Position numbers and translations under genes: made by a program
Shown: one piece after another, positions 9,053 to 18,988 of the stretch
How positions within the stretch are numbered: position 1 is the first letter of the stretch
Layout: each line of letters opens with the position of its first letter
Assembly (NCBI RefSeq): GCF_018494085.1
Contig: NZ_JABBFP010000013.1
Coordinates: 1 to 55,130 of the forward strand
Reading direction: 5' to 3'
Length of the DNA stretch: 55,130 nt
From: Rosenbergiella collisarenosi
GTDB lineage: Bacteria > Pseudomonadota > Gammaproteobacteria > Enterobacterales > Enterobacteriaceae
Notes under the pieces: generated by a model
Told to the model about the DNA's origin: nothing
The model's database searches: none
The model's input: only the letters and a program-made list of their open reading frames with translations

Positions 9053-10222
9053 TTACTCCGCATTAGCGGTAATGATTCGTTGAATCAGTTGGTCAGCTTG
9101 TTGCAGTTGTAGAGTTAAAGCATTGCTTTCGTAGGCCGGGCGCTTACGCATCACCGTCGCTAACGCTTGCCCAGAGGTATTACTGATATCGATGGTGACT
9201 TGAGTAGAAAGCCCAATACGTAGAGGGTGGCGCTGCAGATCCTCCGGATTGAGCGATACGCGCACCGGCAGTCGTTGGACGACCTTAATCCAGTTCCCTG
9301 TGGCGTTCTGGGCGGGGAGAAGGGAAAATGCGCTCCCGGTACCCATATCTAAGCCAACGACCTTACCGTGGTAGATGACGGAATCACCATAGATATCTGC
9401 CGTGAGAGTGACGGGCTGGCCGATCCTCACGTCAGACAGTTGTGTCTCTTTAAAATTAGCATCGACCCATAATTCCTGGCTAGGTACCACCACCATCAAG
9501 GCGCTACTTGGAGTAATTTGAGCCCCAACCTGAACGCTACGACGAGAAACATATCCATCGATCGGGCTACGAATATCGGTACGTTGCAACGCCAGCCAAG
9601 CATCTCGAACGGCTGCAGCACTTTGTTGTACCATTGGCTGTTGATTTAAGGGGGTATCTAAGGTCATTGCTTGGTTGGCATTCAGTTGCTGGATAGCAAC
9701 GTCGAGAGAGGCTCTCGCACTAGCAGCGGTATCTCTGGCGTGCTGCAGCTCCTCTCTACCGATCAGCTGACGCTGTGCTAGCGGTTCGCGGCGCGCTAAA
9801 TCAGCCTCGGCTTGCGCTAGCGCTGTACGTTTCAACGCGATGTTGGCTTGGTACTGGCGATTATTAATCATTAATTGGCGAACTTGACGCACGCTACTGG
9901 CTAAGGCGGTTTCAGATTTATTTAGTGCTTGAATAGCATCTGTTTTGTCCAGTGAGACCAAGATGTCCCCACGGTGAACTAAATCGGTATTATCGAACCA
10001 TACCTTACTTACACTCCCCGAGACTTGCGGGGATATTTGAATTTGGTTACCCGCGACGTAAGCATCATCGGTATTTTGCTGGTGGCTTAAGACTAAAAAC
10101 CAATATAGGCCGTAAGCGATCGCGACAACAATACATGCAACGGCTAAGAGCAATAGTAAAGGCTTACGTCTTTTTTTCACGGGAGGTGTGTTAGGGGGAG
10201 TTGCGGTATCAATAGTGCTCAT
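9053..10222 (-). CDS. emrA: Multidrug efflux periplasmic adaptor EmrA
   Basis: A 389-residue membrane-fusion protein: short cytoplasmic basic N-terminus (KKRRKP), one membrane helix (about residues 22-42), then lipoyl halves flanking a long alpha-hairpin (about 90-210; a run of Gln/Ala-rich coiled coil), followed by beta-barrel segments. TDDAYVAGNQIQISPQVSG and SAFSLLPAQNATGNW are hallmark HlyD/EmrA sequences. It links EmrB to TolC. A TTG precedes the chosen ATG, and AGGA eight bases upstream supports the ATG. It lies 99 bases after mprA on the same strand. Confidence 0.95.
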   Translation of the reverse strand: MSTIDTATPPNTPPVKKRRKPLLLLLAVACIVVAIAYGLYWFLVLSHQQNTDDAYVAGNQIQISPQVSGSVSKVWFDNTDLVHRGDILVSLDKTDAIQALNKSETALASSVRQVRQLMINNRQYQANIALKRTALAQAEADLARREPLAQRQLIGREELQHARDTAASARASLDVAIQQLNANQAMTLDTPLNQQPMVQQSAAAVRDAWLALQRTDIRSPIDGYVSRRSVQVGAQITPSSALMVVVPSQELWVDANFKETQLSDVRIGQPVTLTADIYGDSVIYHGKVVGLDMGTGSAFSLLPAQNATGNWIKVVQRLPVRVSLNPEDLQRHPLRIGLSTQVTIDISNTSGQALATVMRKRPAYESNALTLQLQQADQLIQRIITANAE

Positions 10223-10321
10223 CAACTAAATCCTGCAATAAACGGTACATTAAAAACACTTCGACCTTAGGCGAAGTGTATCAATAAAAAATAACGACTA
10301 TAAAAAGAAGGTTCGCGATCG

Positions 10322-10852
10322 CTACTCTTGTTCACGACTAGGGGTCGAGGGGTGAGGTAACGTATCGAGGTGGTTCAGTAATTTTCGATAAATAGTTTCT
10401 AACTGATTCTGCTCCTCGGTGGAGAGAATACCCCATACTTCTTGAAAGCTATCATATTGTGGAGGCAGAATTTCGCATAGAAACTCATAGCCTGCGTCGG
10501 TGAGATGAAGGTGTAAACAACGGCGATCGTTGTCACTTTCACGACGCTCTACCCAGCCGCGCTTTTGTAGCTCATCAGCAACGCGAGTCGCATTGGTACG
10601 TGAAGACCCTAACGCAGAGCTGAGCTCTGATGGTTGAATACTCTGATTCTCGCAGGCATCTAGAGTGAGTAAGGCATTAAATATCGTATCGTTGAGCCCG
10701 CGATCTCGCAGCATTTTATTACGATTTTCAAGGAGTTTAGTTTGAATATGCATGTGTAAACGTGTCAGTAGTACCACGCGTACCGGGTAATTGTCATGAC
10801 GCGATGACAAATTGGATAACATTTTCTCAATTGGTTCAAAAGAACTGTCCAA
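10322..10852 (-). CDS. mprA: MarR-family repressor of the emr operon (MprA/EmrR)
   Basis: A winged-helix repressor that senses drugs and controls emrRAB. Residues [35 protein letters not shown] contain the recognition helix and wing, and [12 protein letters not shown] is the wing-2 signature. The start is chosen at a TTG (encoding the residue before DSSF). An AGGTG lies four bases upstream and the resulting 176 residues match the E. coli protein, which begins MDSSF. The alternative ATG four codons earlier (10864) has no recognisable ribosome-binding site. First gene of mprA-emrA-emrB. Confidence 0.92.
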   Translation of the reverse strand: MDSSFEPIEKMLSNLSSRHDNYPVRVVLLTRLHMHIQTKLLENRNKMLRDRGLNDTIFNALLTLDACENQSIQPSELSSALGSSRTNATRVADELQKRGWVERRESDNDRRCLHLHLTDAGYEFLCEILPPQYDSFQEVWGILSTEEQNQLETIYRKLLNHLDTLPHPSTPSREQE

Positions 10853-11070
10853 GGTACACCTCATTTTACAGCTGAATACTGACTTATCGTTGCCATGAAA
10901 GGCAGTCGAAAGGGTAATTATTTAACCGATAACGTTGTCACAGAATGAAACTGATTACCAGAGAAAAGATAACCATGATGATTACTACAACACTAATTAT
11001 CTAGTCACGTCACGGCGGAGGATAGTATGTATGAGATTAGAGAGGGAATTTGGGCAAAAAATGCATAATA

Positions 11071-11093
11071 GAAAAGAGCCCTAATGGGCTCTT
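11071..11093 (-). terminator. Terminator of the proVWX operon
   Basis: Read on the minus strand: AAGAGCCC, loop ATTA, GGGCTCTT followed by TTCTATT, 17 bases beyond the proX stop codon. Confidence 0.8.
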
Positions 11094-11109
11094 ATAAAGA
11101 CAGATCAAC

Positions 11110-12087
11110 TTACTGTAAGGCCGCGGTGATCCACTGATCGAATAATGCCTGATGACTTTTTATCCAGCCATCGACATGGCGATTGATATCGTCTTCGGAG
11201 CTTTGGCCAGCACGCATTGCCGCATTCTCAGCATTGATATCCGCTAGCGGGAGTTTCATCTCAGCGAAGAGTTTTGCAGCCTGAGGATTGCTATTTGCCC
11301 ACTGTTTGTTTGCGATGATGTTAATACTATTAACCGGAAAACCGTAGTTCTTCCCATTGGGGAGTTTAGTCTCCAATTTCTGCGGATCTGCAGAGAAGGG
11401 AACCTCTAGCCACACTACGTCTTTACCAGGTTTAAGGACATCACTGACCCAAAAAGGCGTCCAGGTATAATAGAGAATGGGCTTACCTTGTTGATAGCGC
11501 GTGATCGTATCAGCCATCATCGCGGCATAGTTTCCTTGGTTATTGGAGACTGTTTTTTCTAGCTGGTACGCTTTTATTTGATAGGCTATCGTCGTATCGC
11601 ATCCCCAGCCTGGCGTACATCCGGTCAGATCGGCACGACCATCTCCATTGCTATCAAAGAGCTTTGCGATAGTGGGATCTTTTAGCTGTTCGATGTTAGT
11701 AATATGGTAGTGCTCTGCTGTCTTCTTATCGATGAGATATCCTTGAGCGGCACCCGTAACATAATGCCCTTCGCGATAAAAAGTCTTATCCCCGCCCGCC
11801 GCATCGAACATATTCTCCTGGAGTGGCTGCCAGTTTACGGCCATAAAGGTCGCATCGCCTTTGGCGATAGAGGTATATCCCACATTATAATCGACTTCCT
11901 CCGGTGCAGTCACTGTGTAGCCTAGTTTTTCCAAGGCTCGGCTGACCAGTAAAGTCTGGAACGTTTCTTCGGTAATCGTACTTTGAATAGGTTTTACGAC
12001 CTTGCCCTGTCCAGGAAGAGGAGCGGCATAGCTGCCAACACTGGTAAAGAGGGTCATAGCGACAGAGGTGAGTATAAATTTACGCAT
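11110..12087 (-). CDS. proX: Glycine betaine/proline-betaine periplasmic binding protein ProX
   Basis: A 325-residue substrate-binding protein with a Sec signal peptide ([21 protein letters not shown], cleavage likely after residue 21). It captures compatible solutes for ProVW. Sequence features shared with E. coli ProX include [12 protein letters not shown], the disulfide pair in [10 protein letters not shown] and YYTWTPFWV, whose Trp residues form the betaine cage. Last gene of the proVWX operon, nine bases after proW, with a terminator downstream. Confidence 0.95.
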   Translation of the reverse strand: MRKFILTSVAMTLFTSVGSYAAPLPGQGKVVKPIQSTITEETFQTLLVSRALEKLGYTVTAPEEVDYNVGYTSIAKGDATFMAVNWQPLQENMFDAAGGDKTFYREGHYVTGAAQGYLIDKKTAEHYHITNIEQLKDPTIAKLFDSNGDGRADLTGCTPGWGCDTTIAYQIKAYQLEKTVSNNQGNYAAMMADTITRYQQGKPILYYTWTPFWVSDVLKPGKDVVWLEVPFSADPQKLETKLPNGKNYGFPVNSINIIANKQWANSNPQAAKLFAEMKLPLADINAENAAMRAGQSSEDDINRHVDGWIKSHQALFDQWITAALQ

Positions 12088-12096
12088 AATCAGTTC

Positions 12097-13176
12097 TCAG
12101 CGGTGGGTGGATTGACGGAAAGGAGCGGTGAGTAGACCAATGGGGCCTACATGATACCAACGGTTATAGCGCAGATGACGTTTATCGACGCCGAAGGATT
12201 GCGTTAAGCGATCTAAAATAATGGCAAGAATAACGATCCCGACGCCACCGATGGACGCTTGTCCCATATCAAGCCGACCAATACCGCGTAATACCATTTG
12301 ACCTAATCCTCCTACTGCAATCATCGATGCGATAACGACCATCGAGAGCGCGAGCATTAGGGTTTGGTTAATTCCCGCCATGATTGATGGCATCGCGATA
12401 GGGAGCTGTACTTTCCATAGCATCTGGCGTGGGCTAGCACCGAAGGATTGACTCGCTTCGATAAGATCCTCAGGAACTTGCTTTATACCTAAGATAGTCA
12501 AACGGATGATGGGGGGGACCGCAAAAATAATCGTGACCACGACACCTGGCACATTACCGATCCCAAACAGCATGACAATAGGGACTAAATAAACAAAAGC
12601 AGGCGTTGTTTGCATTGCATCTAAGAATGGCCGTACGAATCTCGCCGTGCGATCGCTGCGCGCCAGAGCGATCCCTAGCGGTAGACCGATAACTAGGCAG
12701 AAAAGCAGCGATGTCAGTACGAGTGATAAGGTAATCATCGCATCGTTCCAAGCACCTATACAGCCGATAAATATAAGCGCCAATAACGTGCCGATTCCCA
12801 TCCGGGCAGAGGTTAGCTGCCAGGCGATCATCGAAAACAACACAATGGCTGCGGGGGCTGGGATATGTGTGAGTAGCTGCTGGAAACTGCTCAGGATGTA
12901 GTCCACCGGTAGTCGTATACCCTGGAACAAAGGACGACAGTGATCAACGAGCCCATTTATCCCGACGGTTACCCAGTGATCGAGAGGGATTAGCGTAGTG
13001 TGGAAAGGATCGCTTAACGAAAAGTTATGATGTTCGACCGGTGCACTCGTTAACCAATCATTATGATCGGGGGAGGGGGCAGCGCTGGACGCAGCCTCGT
13101 TATTTCCGCTCCACGGATCGCTACTGGTAGGTGTGCTGGAATCTGTATTCCAAGGATCGTTGGTTGTCGTGGTCAT
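12097..13176 (-). CDS. proW: Glycine betaine/proline ABC transporter permease ProW
   Basis: A 359-residue inner-membrane permease with a long hydrophilic N-terminus (about 95 residues rich in Asp, Ser and WxxDSS-type repeats) that is characteristic of ProW. The binding-protein-dependent permease fold follows, with about 6-7 helices and the EAA loop [20 protein letters not shown] that docks the ATPase. The start overlaps proV by four bases (ATGA), indicating translational coupling. Confidence 0.95.
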   Translation of the reverse strand: MTTTTNDPWNTDSSTPTSSDPWSGNNEAASSAAPSPDHNDWLTSAPVEHHNFSLSDPFHTTLIPLDHWVTVGINGLVDHCRPLFQGIRLPVDYILSSFQQLLTHIPAPAAIVLFSMIAWQLTSARMGIGTLLALIFIGCIGAWNDAMITLSLVLTSLLFCLVIGLPLGIALARSDRTARFVRPFLDAMQTTPAFVYLVPIVMLFGIGNVPGVVVTIIFAVPPIIRLTILGIKQVPEDLIEASQSFGASPRQMLWKVQLPIAMPSIMAGINQTLMLALSMVVIASMIAVGGLGQMVLRGIGRLDMGQASIGGVGIVILAIILDRLTQSFGVDKRHLRYNRWYHVGPIGLLTAPFRQSTHR

Positions 13177-14369
13177 GCGTTGCCGCCCTCCCGGTTTAAT
13201 GCTGTGAGTAGTGTACTTTTCGAAATGATACCTAAGAATTGTTGTGTCTCATCGACGACGGGCAGTGCACACGGCGCTTGTGCAACGGGCGCGAAGAGGT
13301 CGCTTAACGCTGTCCCTGCTTGTAAAGGGGGAACATGAGATAAATAAGCCTGCTCCAAGGAGGCATTTTCCTTTATCACGCGCTGCAAACTCTCTGCAGT
13401 GACAATACCCTCAAAACGCTGTTTATTGAGGATATAACCGTAATCTCGATCCTGATCGGTGAGTAATTTTAAGGTGGACTTAGGCCCTAGCCCGGTGGCG
13501 CGATGGATAATCGAACCCGTGGCAGGTTTCACGATATCTTTCGCACTAAATACCTGGCTGATGTCGACACCTCGGAAGAATGTTTCGACATAGGCATTGG
13601 CGGGTTGGTTTAGAATCTCATCTGGCGTGCCGACCTGTACCACTTGGCCGTTTTGCATAATCGCAATACGATCACCAATACGCATCGCTTCGTCGAGATC
13701 GTGAGAAATGAAGACGATAGTACGCTGTTGCTTGGCTTGGAGTTTGACCAATTCGTCTTGCATCTCGGTACGGATCAGTGGATCGAGGGCTGAGAAGGCC
13801 TCGTCCATGAGCAAAATATCGGGGTCGTTTGCTAAAGCTCTCGCGAGACCGACGCGTTGTCGCATGCCTCCAGAAAGCTGATCGGGCCAGGCTTGCGCAT
13901 ACTTCTCTAAGCCCACTTGTCTCAGGGCTTCTAATGCTTTACTCAGTCGCTGATTTTTCTCTACGCCTGCTAAGGTCATACCGAAGGCGGTATTGTCGAG
14001 AACGGTCATATGGGGCATCAGAGCAAAGGATTGGAAGACCATACTAATTTTGGTCCGGCGGATTTCTCGTAGAGTTTTCTCTGAGACACTCGCGATGTCT
14101 TGTCCATCAATGAGAACTTGCCCACGAGTCGGGGTAATTAAGCGATTTAATAATCTCACGAGAGTCGATTTGCCTGACCCCGAAAGCCCCATGATGACGA
14201 AAATTTCACCTTCATGAATAGTGAGATCAACATTATTCACACCGACTGATAAGCCGGTTTTATCGAGAATGGTTTCTTTGTCGTCACCCTGCTCGAGTAA
14301 TTTATAGGCACGCTCAGGATGATGCCCAAAAATTTTATGCAAATTTTTGACTTGAAGTTTTATTGTCAT
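13173..14369 (-). CDS. proV: Glycine betaine/proline ABC transporter ATPase ProV
   Basis: A 398-residue ABC ATPase energising ProW. Walker [10 protein letters not shown] (about residue 61), signature [14 protein letters not shown] (about 165), Walker [13 protein letters not shown] and the switch His in FISHDLDEA are present. The C-terminal CBS pair (about 280-398), which senses ionic strength in this family, is complete. First gene of proVWX. The upstream region is strongly AT-rich, fitting H-NS silencing as at E. coli proU, but no operator was defined from sequence alone. Confidence 0.96.
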   Translation of the reverse strand: MTIKLQVKNLHKIFGHHPERAYKLLEQGDDKETILDKTGLSVGVNNVDLTIHEGEIFVIMGLSGSGKSTLVRLLNRLITPTRGQVLIDGQDIASVSEKTLREIRRTKISMVFQSFALMPHMTVLDNTAFGMTLAGVEKNQRLSKALEALRQVGLEKYAQAWPDQLSGGMRQRVGLARALANDPDILLMDEAFSALDPLIRTEMQDELVKLQAKQQRTIVFISHDLDEAMRIGDRIAIMQNGQVVQVGTPDEILNQPANAYVETFFRGVDISQVFSAKDIVKPATGSIIHRATGLGPKSTLKLLTDQDRDYGYILNKQRFEGIVTAESLQRVIKENASLEQAYLSHVPPLQAGTALSDLFAPVAQAPCALPVVDETQQFLGIISKSTLLTALNREGGNA

Positions 14370-14652
14370 GTTTACGGTTATTCCCTGTTATTTTCTATTT
14401 AATCATCAATTTATTATTTTCATGGGTGAGAAAGTTAATTAAAACTATCATAGTGAGATGCATTGACAACCTTTTTTATGCAAAAAATATTGCATATATA
14501 TGCATTGATATGGGAATTTTCTTAGGGGTTACAAGTAGTTAGGGGATGATTTTTTAATAAAAAAAATTAATCATTAAATGCTAGGCTAATAATTTGATAG
14601 CTAACTAAATTTTGGGGGGGGGAAGGACACTTTTCTTACAAAAAAGCAAAAA
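14370..14652 (-). promoter_or_regulatory. AT-rich promoter region upstream of proV, with palindrome and G9 tract
   Basis: No gene is seen here. It carries A/T tracts, the 14-bp palindrome TGCATATATATGCA (14491-14504), a possible -35 TTGTCA on the minus strand (complement of 14464-14469) with a poor -10, and a run of nine G at 14614-14622. Curved AT-rich DNA at this position is typical of the osmoregulated proU promoter, but the exact start site cannot be fixed. Confidence 0.45.
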
Positions 14653-14677
14653 AAAACCAGCGCGGTGCGCTGGTTTT
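14653..14677 (-). terminator. Terminator downstream of ygaM
   Basis: On the minus strand AAAACCAGCGC, loop ACC, GCGCTGGTTTT followed by a long T run, 26 bases after the ygaM stop codon. Confidence 0.9.
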
Positions 14678-14703
14678 ATGTTTCCCGAAGGAGGGATAGA
14701 ATA

Positions 14704-15018
14704 CTACTTACGTGATAGCAGGAGCCCGAAAACGAAGCCTACCGCTGCTGTGATCCCTAAGGCTGAAGCCGGGTTGTCTTGAACCCACTCAGTCGCTTGG
14801 CAACCTGAGTCACATAAATTTTCGCGAAGGGATTTTTTACCCTCTTTAAAACTCGCGCGCGTTTTATTCAGCAGACGTTCTGCGTTACCGCGCGCCTCTT
14901 CAAACCCTTCTTTAGCGTCGTCGCCATAAGAGTTCAACAGTGCCTCTAACGAGTCAGCCAGCTCTTGAACATCGGCGTTATCTTCTGGTAAATCATATTG
15001 TTGTAATTTCTTAGCCAT
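14704..15018 (-). CDS. ygaM: ElaB/YqjD/DUF883-family membrane-anchored ribosome-binding protein YgaM
   Basis: A 104-residue protein: acidic helical N-terminus with coiled-coil character (ADSLEALLNSYGDDAKEG...), then a C-terminal membrane anchor with the family ending ALGITAAVGFVFGLLLSRK. Relatives YqjD and ElaB tether ribosomes to the inner membrane in stationary phase. For YgaM itself this is inference. It is divergent from ygaC with a 147-bp gap. E. coli ygaC and ygaM are also close to proVWX, but nrdHIEF lies between them there and is missing here. Confidence 0.85.
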   Translation of the reverse strand: MAKKLQQYDLPEDNADVQELADSLEALLNSYGDDAKEGFEEARGNAERLLNKTRASFKEGKKSLRENLCDSGCQATEWVQDNPASALGITAAVGFVFGLLLSRK

Positions 15019-15165
15019 TATATTCTCCAGGATTTGAATTCGTGTTAATAAGTATAGACAGCTTTTCTAATTTGTATAATCTTAGAGAAAATTCCGAATG
15101 ATCTGAACTACATGCTTACCGCGCTAGGGTAAAGTTCGCCAATAATAAAGTTAAGGAGTTTTAAT

Positions 15166-15501
15166 ATGTATTTGCGACCGGATGAAGTGGCTAAGGTGTT
15201 AGAGAAAGCAGGCTTTGAGGTGGATGTTGTTACCCCTAAGACCTACGGTTATCGTCGCGCTGACCACTATGTGTATGTAAACCGTGAGGCGCGTTTAGGC
15301 AGGACAGCCTTAGTCATCCATCCTACCCTTAAAGAGCGCAGCCGGAACTTTGCGGAGCCAACTTCAGATTTAAAAACCTGCGATCACTATAAAGAGTTTC
15401 CGCATTATCCCGCTAGCGATAATCAAGAACACTACGGCATCCCACATGGCTTTAGTTCACGCATAGCGCTGGAGCGATATTTGTGTAGCATGTTTGGATA
15501 A
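15166..15501 (+). CDS. ygaC: Conserved protein YgaC (DUF2002)
   Basis: A 111-residue cytosolic protein matching E. coli YgaC nearly end to end ([58 protein letters not shown]). No function is established for the family. The ATG has a good AAGGAG eight bases upstream. It is convergent with speG, with only 32 bases between the stop codons. Confidence 0.92.
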   Translation: MYLRPDEVAKVLEKAGFEVDVVTPKTYGYRRADHYVYVNREARLGRTALVIHPTLKERSRNFAEPTSDLKTCDHYKEFPHYPASDNQEHYGIPHGFSSRIALERYLCSMFG

Positions 15502-15533
15502 GCTCGTATAAGGCACAATGGCGGGTCGTTCCG

Positions 15534-16091
15534 CTATTGCGCTGTCGGCGGTAGTAACGAACCTTGGTCATTACCGCTATGGAACTTTGCTAAGTACTGG
15601 GGTTGGAAAATACACATCCTCAGTGTGTCACGATAGGTGCCATTGATAAAAAATTCCTGCTTTAAAATCCCTTCTGTTTCAAAACCCAGTTTCGAATAAA
15701 TATGGATGGCTTTTTCATTCTCTTTATCCACAATTAAATAGAGCTTGTAGAGATTAAGAACGGAGAATCCGTACTCCATTGCCGCCCGAGTGGCTTGGTT
15801 GGCTAATCCTTTTCCCTGATGATCGGGGGCGATAATGATCTGAAATTCCGCTCTGCGGTGGATATGGTTGATTTCGACAAGCTCGACTAATCCTGCTTTC
15901 TCTCCCTCGTGTTCAATGACGAACCGTCGTTCGCTCTGATCATGAATATGTTTGTCGTAAAGATCGGACAGTTCAACGAAGGCTTCGTATGGCTCTTCAA
16001 ACCAGTAGCGCATCACAGTGGCATTATTGTCTAGTTGATGGACGAAACGAAGGTCTTCACGTTCTAGGGGACGAAGTTTGATGGTCATCAT
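15534..16091 (-). CDS. speG: Spermidine N1-acetyltransferase
   Basis: A 185-residue GNAT enzyme that acetylates spermidine and spermine with acetyl-CoA, relieving polyamine excess. Key segments shared with E. coli SpeG are [30 protein letters not shown] (polyamine-binding acidic loop), the acetyl-CoA motif [11 protein letters not shown] and [25 protein letters not shown]. Two adjacent ATGs (16091, 16088) are possible. The upstream AAGG is better spaced for the second. The gene is divergent from puuE. Confidence 0.94.
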   Translation of the reverse strand: MMTIKLRPLEREDLRFVHQLDNNATVMRYWFEEPYEAFVELSDLYDKHIHDQSERRFVIEHEGEKAGLVELVEINHIHRRAEFQIIIAPDHQGKGLANQATRAAMEYGFSVLNLYKLYLIVDKENEKAIHIYSKLGFETEGILKQEFFINGTYRDTLRMCIFQPQYLAKFHSGNDQGSLLPPTAQ

Positions 16092-16152
16092 ATAGCCTTA
16101 TTAAAAGAAGCTCGAAAGAATACCGTGTCGGTCTCTCCTCTGCACAACAAGT

Positions 16153-16168
16153 TGGCATAGGCTTTGCA
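16153..16168 (+). promoter_or_regulatory. Sigma-54 promoter of puuE
   Basis: TTGGCATAGGCTTTGCAA has GG at 16154-16155 and GC at 16166-16167, exactly ten bases apart, close to the consensus TGGCAC-N5-TTGCA. Transcription would begin near 16178, about 36 bases before the puuE ATG. Confidence 0.7.
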
Positions 16169-16213
16169 ACTATCGTTTCACGATATCGTTTTTTGATTCA
16201 TGGAGTAGTGTAG

Positions 16214-17164
16214 ATGAAGGGTAACGAAGTAATCAAAGATCTTCTTGCGCCAACCTATTCGCGCGACCTCGTTGGCTACGCGGGTAACCCCCCTACCGTC
16301 ACGTGGCCGAATAATGCGCGGGTTGCCGTTCAATTTGTACTCAATTATGAAGAAGGTGCTGAAAACCATGTTGAGCACGGCGACGCGGGTTCAGAACAGT
16401 TCTTGTCAGATATTATCGGCGCCGCTAGCTACCCTGATCGTCATATGTCGATGGATTCACTCTATGAGTATGGCTCACGCGCAGGATTTTGGCGTATTCA
16501 TCAAGAATTCCAACGCCGAGGATTACCGTTAACCGTATTTGGGGTAGCGATGGCTCTCGCCCGTCATCCTGAGATAGTCTCCGCGATTAAAGAGGCTGAT
16601 TACGACGTGGTCAGCCATGGTTGGCGCTGGATCCATTATCAATCCATGTCGGCAGAGCAAGAGGCCGAACATATGGATAAAGCGACGGCAGTTCTGACCG
16701 AATTATTCGGTAAACCGCCGGTTGGTTGGTATACCGGCCGCGATAGCCCGAATACACGGCGACTGCTGGTGGAACGTGGCGATTACCTTTACGATAGCGA
16801 CTATTACGGCGACGATTTACCTTTTTGGATGCCGATCACGACTCAGTCGGGGCAGCAGCATGCTCATCTCGTCATTCCTTACACCCTTGAATGTAATGAT
16901 ATGCGTTTTGCGACACCGCAAGGCTTTAATACCGCGGAGCAATTCTTCACCTATCTGCGTGATAGTTTTGACGTCCTCTATGAAGAGGGGGCCACTGCGC
17001 CCAAAATGTTATCCATTGGGATGCACTGCCGCCTCTTGGGGCGGCCAGGTAAATTTCGTGCCCTGCAGCGTTTTTTAGATCATATTCAGCAATACCCAGA
17101 TGTGTGGATCTGTACACGACAGCAAATTGCTGAACATTGGGTCACGCACCATCCCGCTCCTTAG
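16214..17164 (+). CDS. puuE: Allantoinase, PuuE type (polysaccharide-deacetylase fold; HpxB)
   Basis: A 316-residue enzyme that opens the hydantoin ring of allantoin to give allantoate. Unlike the metal-dependent cyclic amidohydrolase AllB, it belongs to the carbohydrate-esterase-4 fold: VQFVLNYEEGAEN, VSHGWRWIHYQ, PVGWYTGRDSPNTRRLL and SIGMHCRLLGRPGKF are signatures of the PuuE group. Monocistronic, with a sigma-54 promoter, between divergent speG and convergent hpxZ. The context with hpx genes supports the role. Confidence 0.93.
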   Translation: MKGNEVIKDLLAPTYSRDLVGYAGNPPTVTWPNNARVAVQFVLNYEEGAENHVEHGDAGSEQFLSDIIGAASYPDRHMSMDSLYEYGSRAGFWRIHQEFQRRGLPLTVFGVAMALARHPEIVSAIKEADYDVVSHGWRWIHYQSMSAEQEAEHMDKATAVLTELFGKPPVGWYTGRDSPNTRRLLVERGDYLYDSDYYGDDLPFWMPITTQSGQQHAHLVIPYTLECNDMRFATPQGFNTAEQFFTYLRDSFDVLYEEGATAPKMLSIGMHCRLLGRPGKFRALQRFLDHIQQYPDVWICTRQQIAEHWVTHHPAP

Positions 17165-17174
17165 TAGACTATAA

Positions 17175-17197
17175 GAGAGGGGGGGATGCCCCCTCTC
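17175..17197. terminator. G/C-rich hairpin between convergent puuE and hpxZ
   Basis: GAGAGGGGG, loop GGATG, CCCCCTCTC form a perfect 9-bp stem between the two stop codons. It lacks a T run, so it is a plausible but atypical bidirectional terminator. Confidence 0.6.
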
Positions 17198-17199
17198 AG

Positions 17200-17583
17200 C
17201 TAACTCATGAGGCTCACGTGGGCGGCAACGATACGCCATCCCTCAGCAAATTTCACCCACGTCTGTTGTTGACGACCCACCTTCTCAGTATGTTCCCGCG
17301 TAAACTCTGTGCTACAGACCGCCATCGCCTCACCGTAGGTCGTAATGACGGTGTTTCTTAACTTACGATCTAAGTTTACCGCCGGCCTTGTGGCACGGAA
17401 GGCTTGGATCTCTGCAATGCCGTAAAGATTCTCCCCAGCGCCGAGACGAACCGTATGCGAGCTGTGCCAAAATAGCTCGTCCAGTACCTCGGTATCGTTA
17501 GTCGTTAATGCCTGTTCATAACGTGCAAATTGCCGTGTAACCTCGGCCACAACATCTGGGTGATTAATCGTATTTTCTAGCAT
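17200..17583 (-). CDS. hpxZ: HpxZ, DUF3225 SnoaL/NTF2-like protein of oxalurate catabolism
   Basis: A 127-residue NTF2-like protein of the family annotated as oxalurate catabolism protein HpxZ. Visible features are the aromatic-acidic pocket segments FARYEQAL, LDELFWHSSHTVRLG and TWVKFAEGWRIVAAHVS. The same family contains AtzH of the cyanuric acid pathway, an amidohydrolase, so a hydrolytic or deaminating role on an oxalurate-derived product is possible. No activity can be assigned from sequence alone. Last gene of hpxWXYZ, ten bases after hpxY. Confidence 0.87.
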   Translation of the reverse strand: MLENTINHPDVVAEVTRQFARYEQALTTNDTEVLDELFWHSSHTVRLGAGENLYGIAEIQAFRATRPAVNLDRKLRNTVITTYGEAMAVCSTEFTREHTEKVGRQQQTWVKFAEGWRIVAAHVSLMS

Positions 17584-17593
17584 TAATTATGTC

Positions 17594-18988
17594 CTAAAAG
17601 TGATGGTGCAACGTTATTCCTGCTTGCTCTAGCTGCCAAGCTGCTTCTAGCGCGATAGCTTCTTGATAGGGCGCGGCGATCAATTGCACGCCAATCGATA
17701 GTCCATTAGCGGTACGAACTGGGGCCGTGCATACGGGTAATCCGACATAAGAGATAGGTTGGGCGAGCATCCCCATACTCGCTTTGGCCGGAAGAGTCTT
17801 CCCTTGAATTTCTATCGATGCCTGACCGATAAGCGGCGCGGCGCAGGGCGTCGCTGGGGCGATTAATAGATCGAACTGCTCGAAGAGGGCGAGTATCTGG
17901 CGAGTGAAGTGTTCGCGAAAGCGCTGCGCCTGCATCGGCCAACTGGCAGGAAGCATACAGCCTGCGAGTAAGCGCTCACGAGAATTAACCTCGAAACGTT
18001 CGGGACTCGTGCGTAACGCATTAAGATAATGACTGCCTCCTTCACTGGCGGTGAGCAAGAAAGCCGCTGCACGGGCTAATTCGGCATCGACGAGTTCCAC
18101 TTCTCTATCCGCACCGAGAGCGCCCGCCACTGCAGCGGTAATAGCGCGTGCTTCACCATCGGCTAAACGGGTAAAATAGCCCCCTAATACCGCAACGCGT
18201 AGCGGTTTTTTTCTTTTTCCAAGTTGTTCCGATACCAGATTGATCGGCTGATTGGATTGAAAGCGGTCTTGGGTATCGTGGCCTTGTAGATGATCGTAAA
18301 CTAATGCGAGGTCGTCGACACGGCGTGCTAATGGTCCGATATGATCAAGACTCGCAACGAATGGGTGGCTACCACGGCGTGAGAGGCGGCCGAAGGTCGG
18401 CTTCAATCCAAAGACACCACATAACGAGGCCGGTACTCGTATTGATCCATTGGTATCCGTGCCTAACGAAAAATGTACAAGACCAGCAGCGACAGCGGCA
18501 GCGGAACCGCCTGAAGAACCCCCCGCGATGCGGGAAGTCTCAAGCGGATTGCGGCACGCCCCATAATGACTATTTTCGGTAGTGAAGCCATAAGCATAGG
18601 CATCCATATTAAGCATACCGGTGAGGATCGCTCCTGACTGGTTGAGCTTCTGAATCGCCCACGCATCTTCAGCTGCTACAGGTGACTGGCTAAACAGCTC
18701 AGCACCGGCTAGCGTGACCTCATCGTGTACGTCAAAAAGATTTTTGACGGCATAAGGGATTGCGGCTAACGCAGCAAAATCTCCGCCGTTATCGCGCTGT
18801 CGATCCAATTGCTGTGCTGCGTGTAAGGCTCTTGAGGCGGTAATCGTCGTCCAGGCGTTGAGTTGCGGATTAACGGCATGGATAGCATCGAGACACGATT
18901 CGGTCACCGTTATCGCATTAAGCTGTTTTGTTACCCAGCGCCGATGTAATTCTTTGATGGATAATGAGGCGTAATTCATAGCTTCCAT
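17594..18988 (-). CDS. hpxY: HpxY, AtzE-like amidase-signature hydrolase
   Basis: A 464-residue amidase-signature enzyme. The Ser-cisSer-Lys triad is recognisable in AIPYAVKNLFDV (Lys), AGGSSGGSAAAV (cis-Ser) and LGTDTNGSIRVPAS (nucleophile Ser). The closest characterised relative is AtzE, which hydrolyses 1-carboxybiuret with the small partner AtzG. HpxY probably works with HpxX on oxalurate or a related ureide. This is inference. GGAGG lies three bases before the chosen ATG. A second ATG at 18979 overlaps the hpxX stop as ATGA and is an alternative start. Confidence 0.88.
   Translation of the reverse strand: MEAMNYASLSIKELHRRWVTKQLNAITVTESCLDAIHAVNPQLNAWTTITASRALHAAQQLDRQRDNGGDFAALAAIPYAVKNLFDVHDEVTLAGAELFSQSPVAAEDAWAIQKLNQSGAILTGMLNMDAYAYGFTTENSHYGACRNPLETSRIAGGSSGGSAAAVAAGLVHFSLGTDTNGSIRVPASLCGVFGLKPTFGRLSRRGSHPFVASLDHIGPLARRVDDLALVYDHLQGHDTQDRFQSNQPINLVSEQLGKRKKPLRVAVLGGYFTRLADGEARAITAAVAGALGADREVELVDAELARAAAFLLTASEGGSHYLNALRTSPERFEVNSRERLLAGCMLPASWPMQAQRFREHFTRQILALFEQFDLLIAPATPCAAPLIGQASIEIQGKTLPAKASMGMLAQPISYVGLPVCTAPVRTANGLSIGVQLIAAPYQEAIALEAAWQLEQAGITLHHHF

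Noticed and set aside
15019-15165. Fur box search in the ygaM/ygaC divergent gap
   Set aside because: No match to the GATAAT-type repeats; only generic A/T-rich DNA was found.
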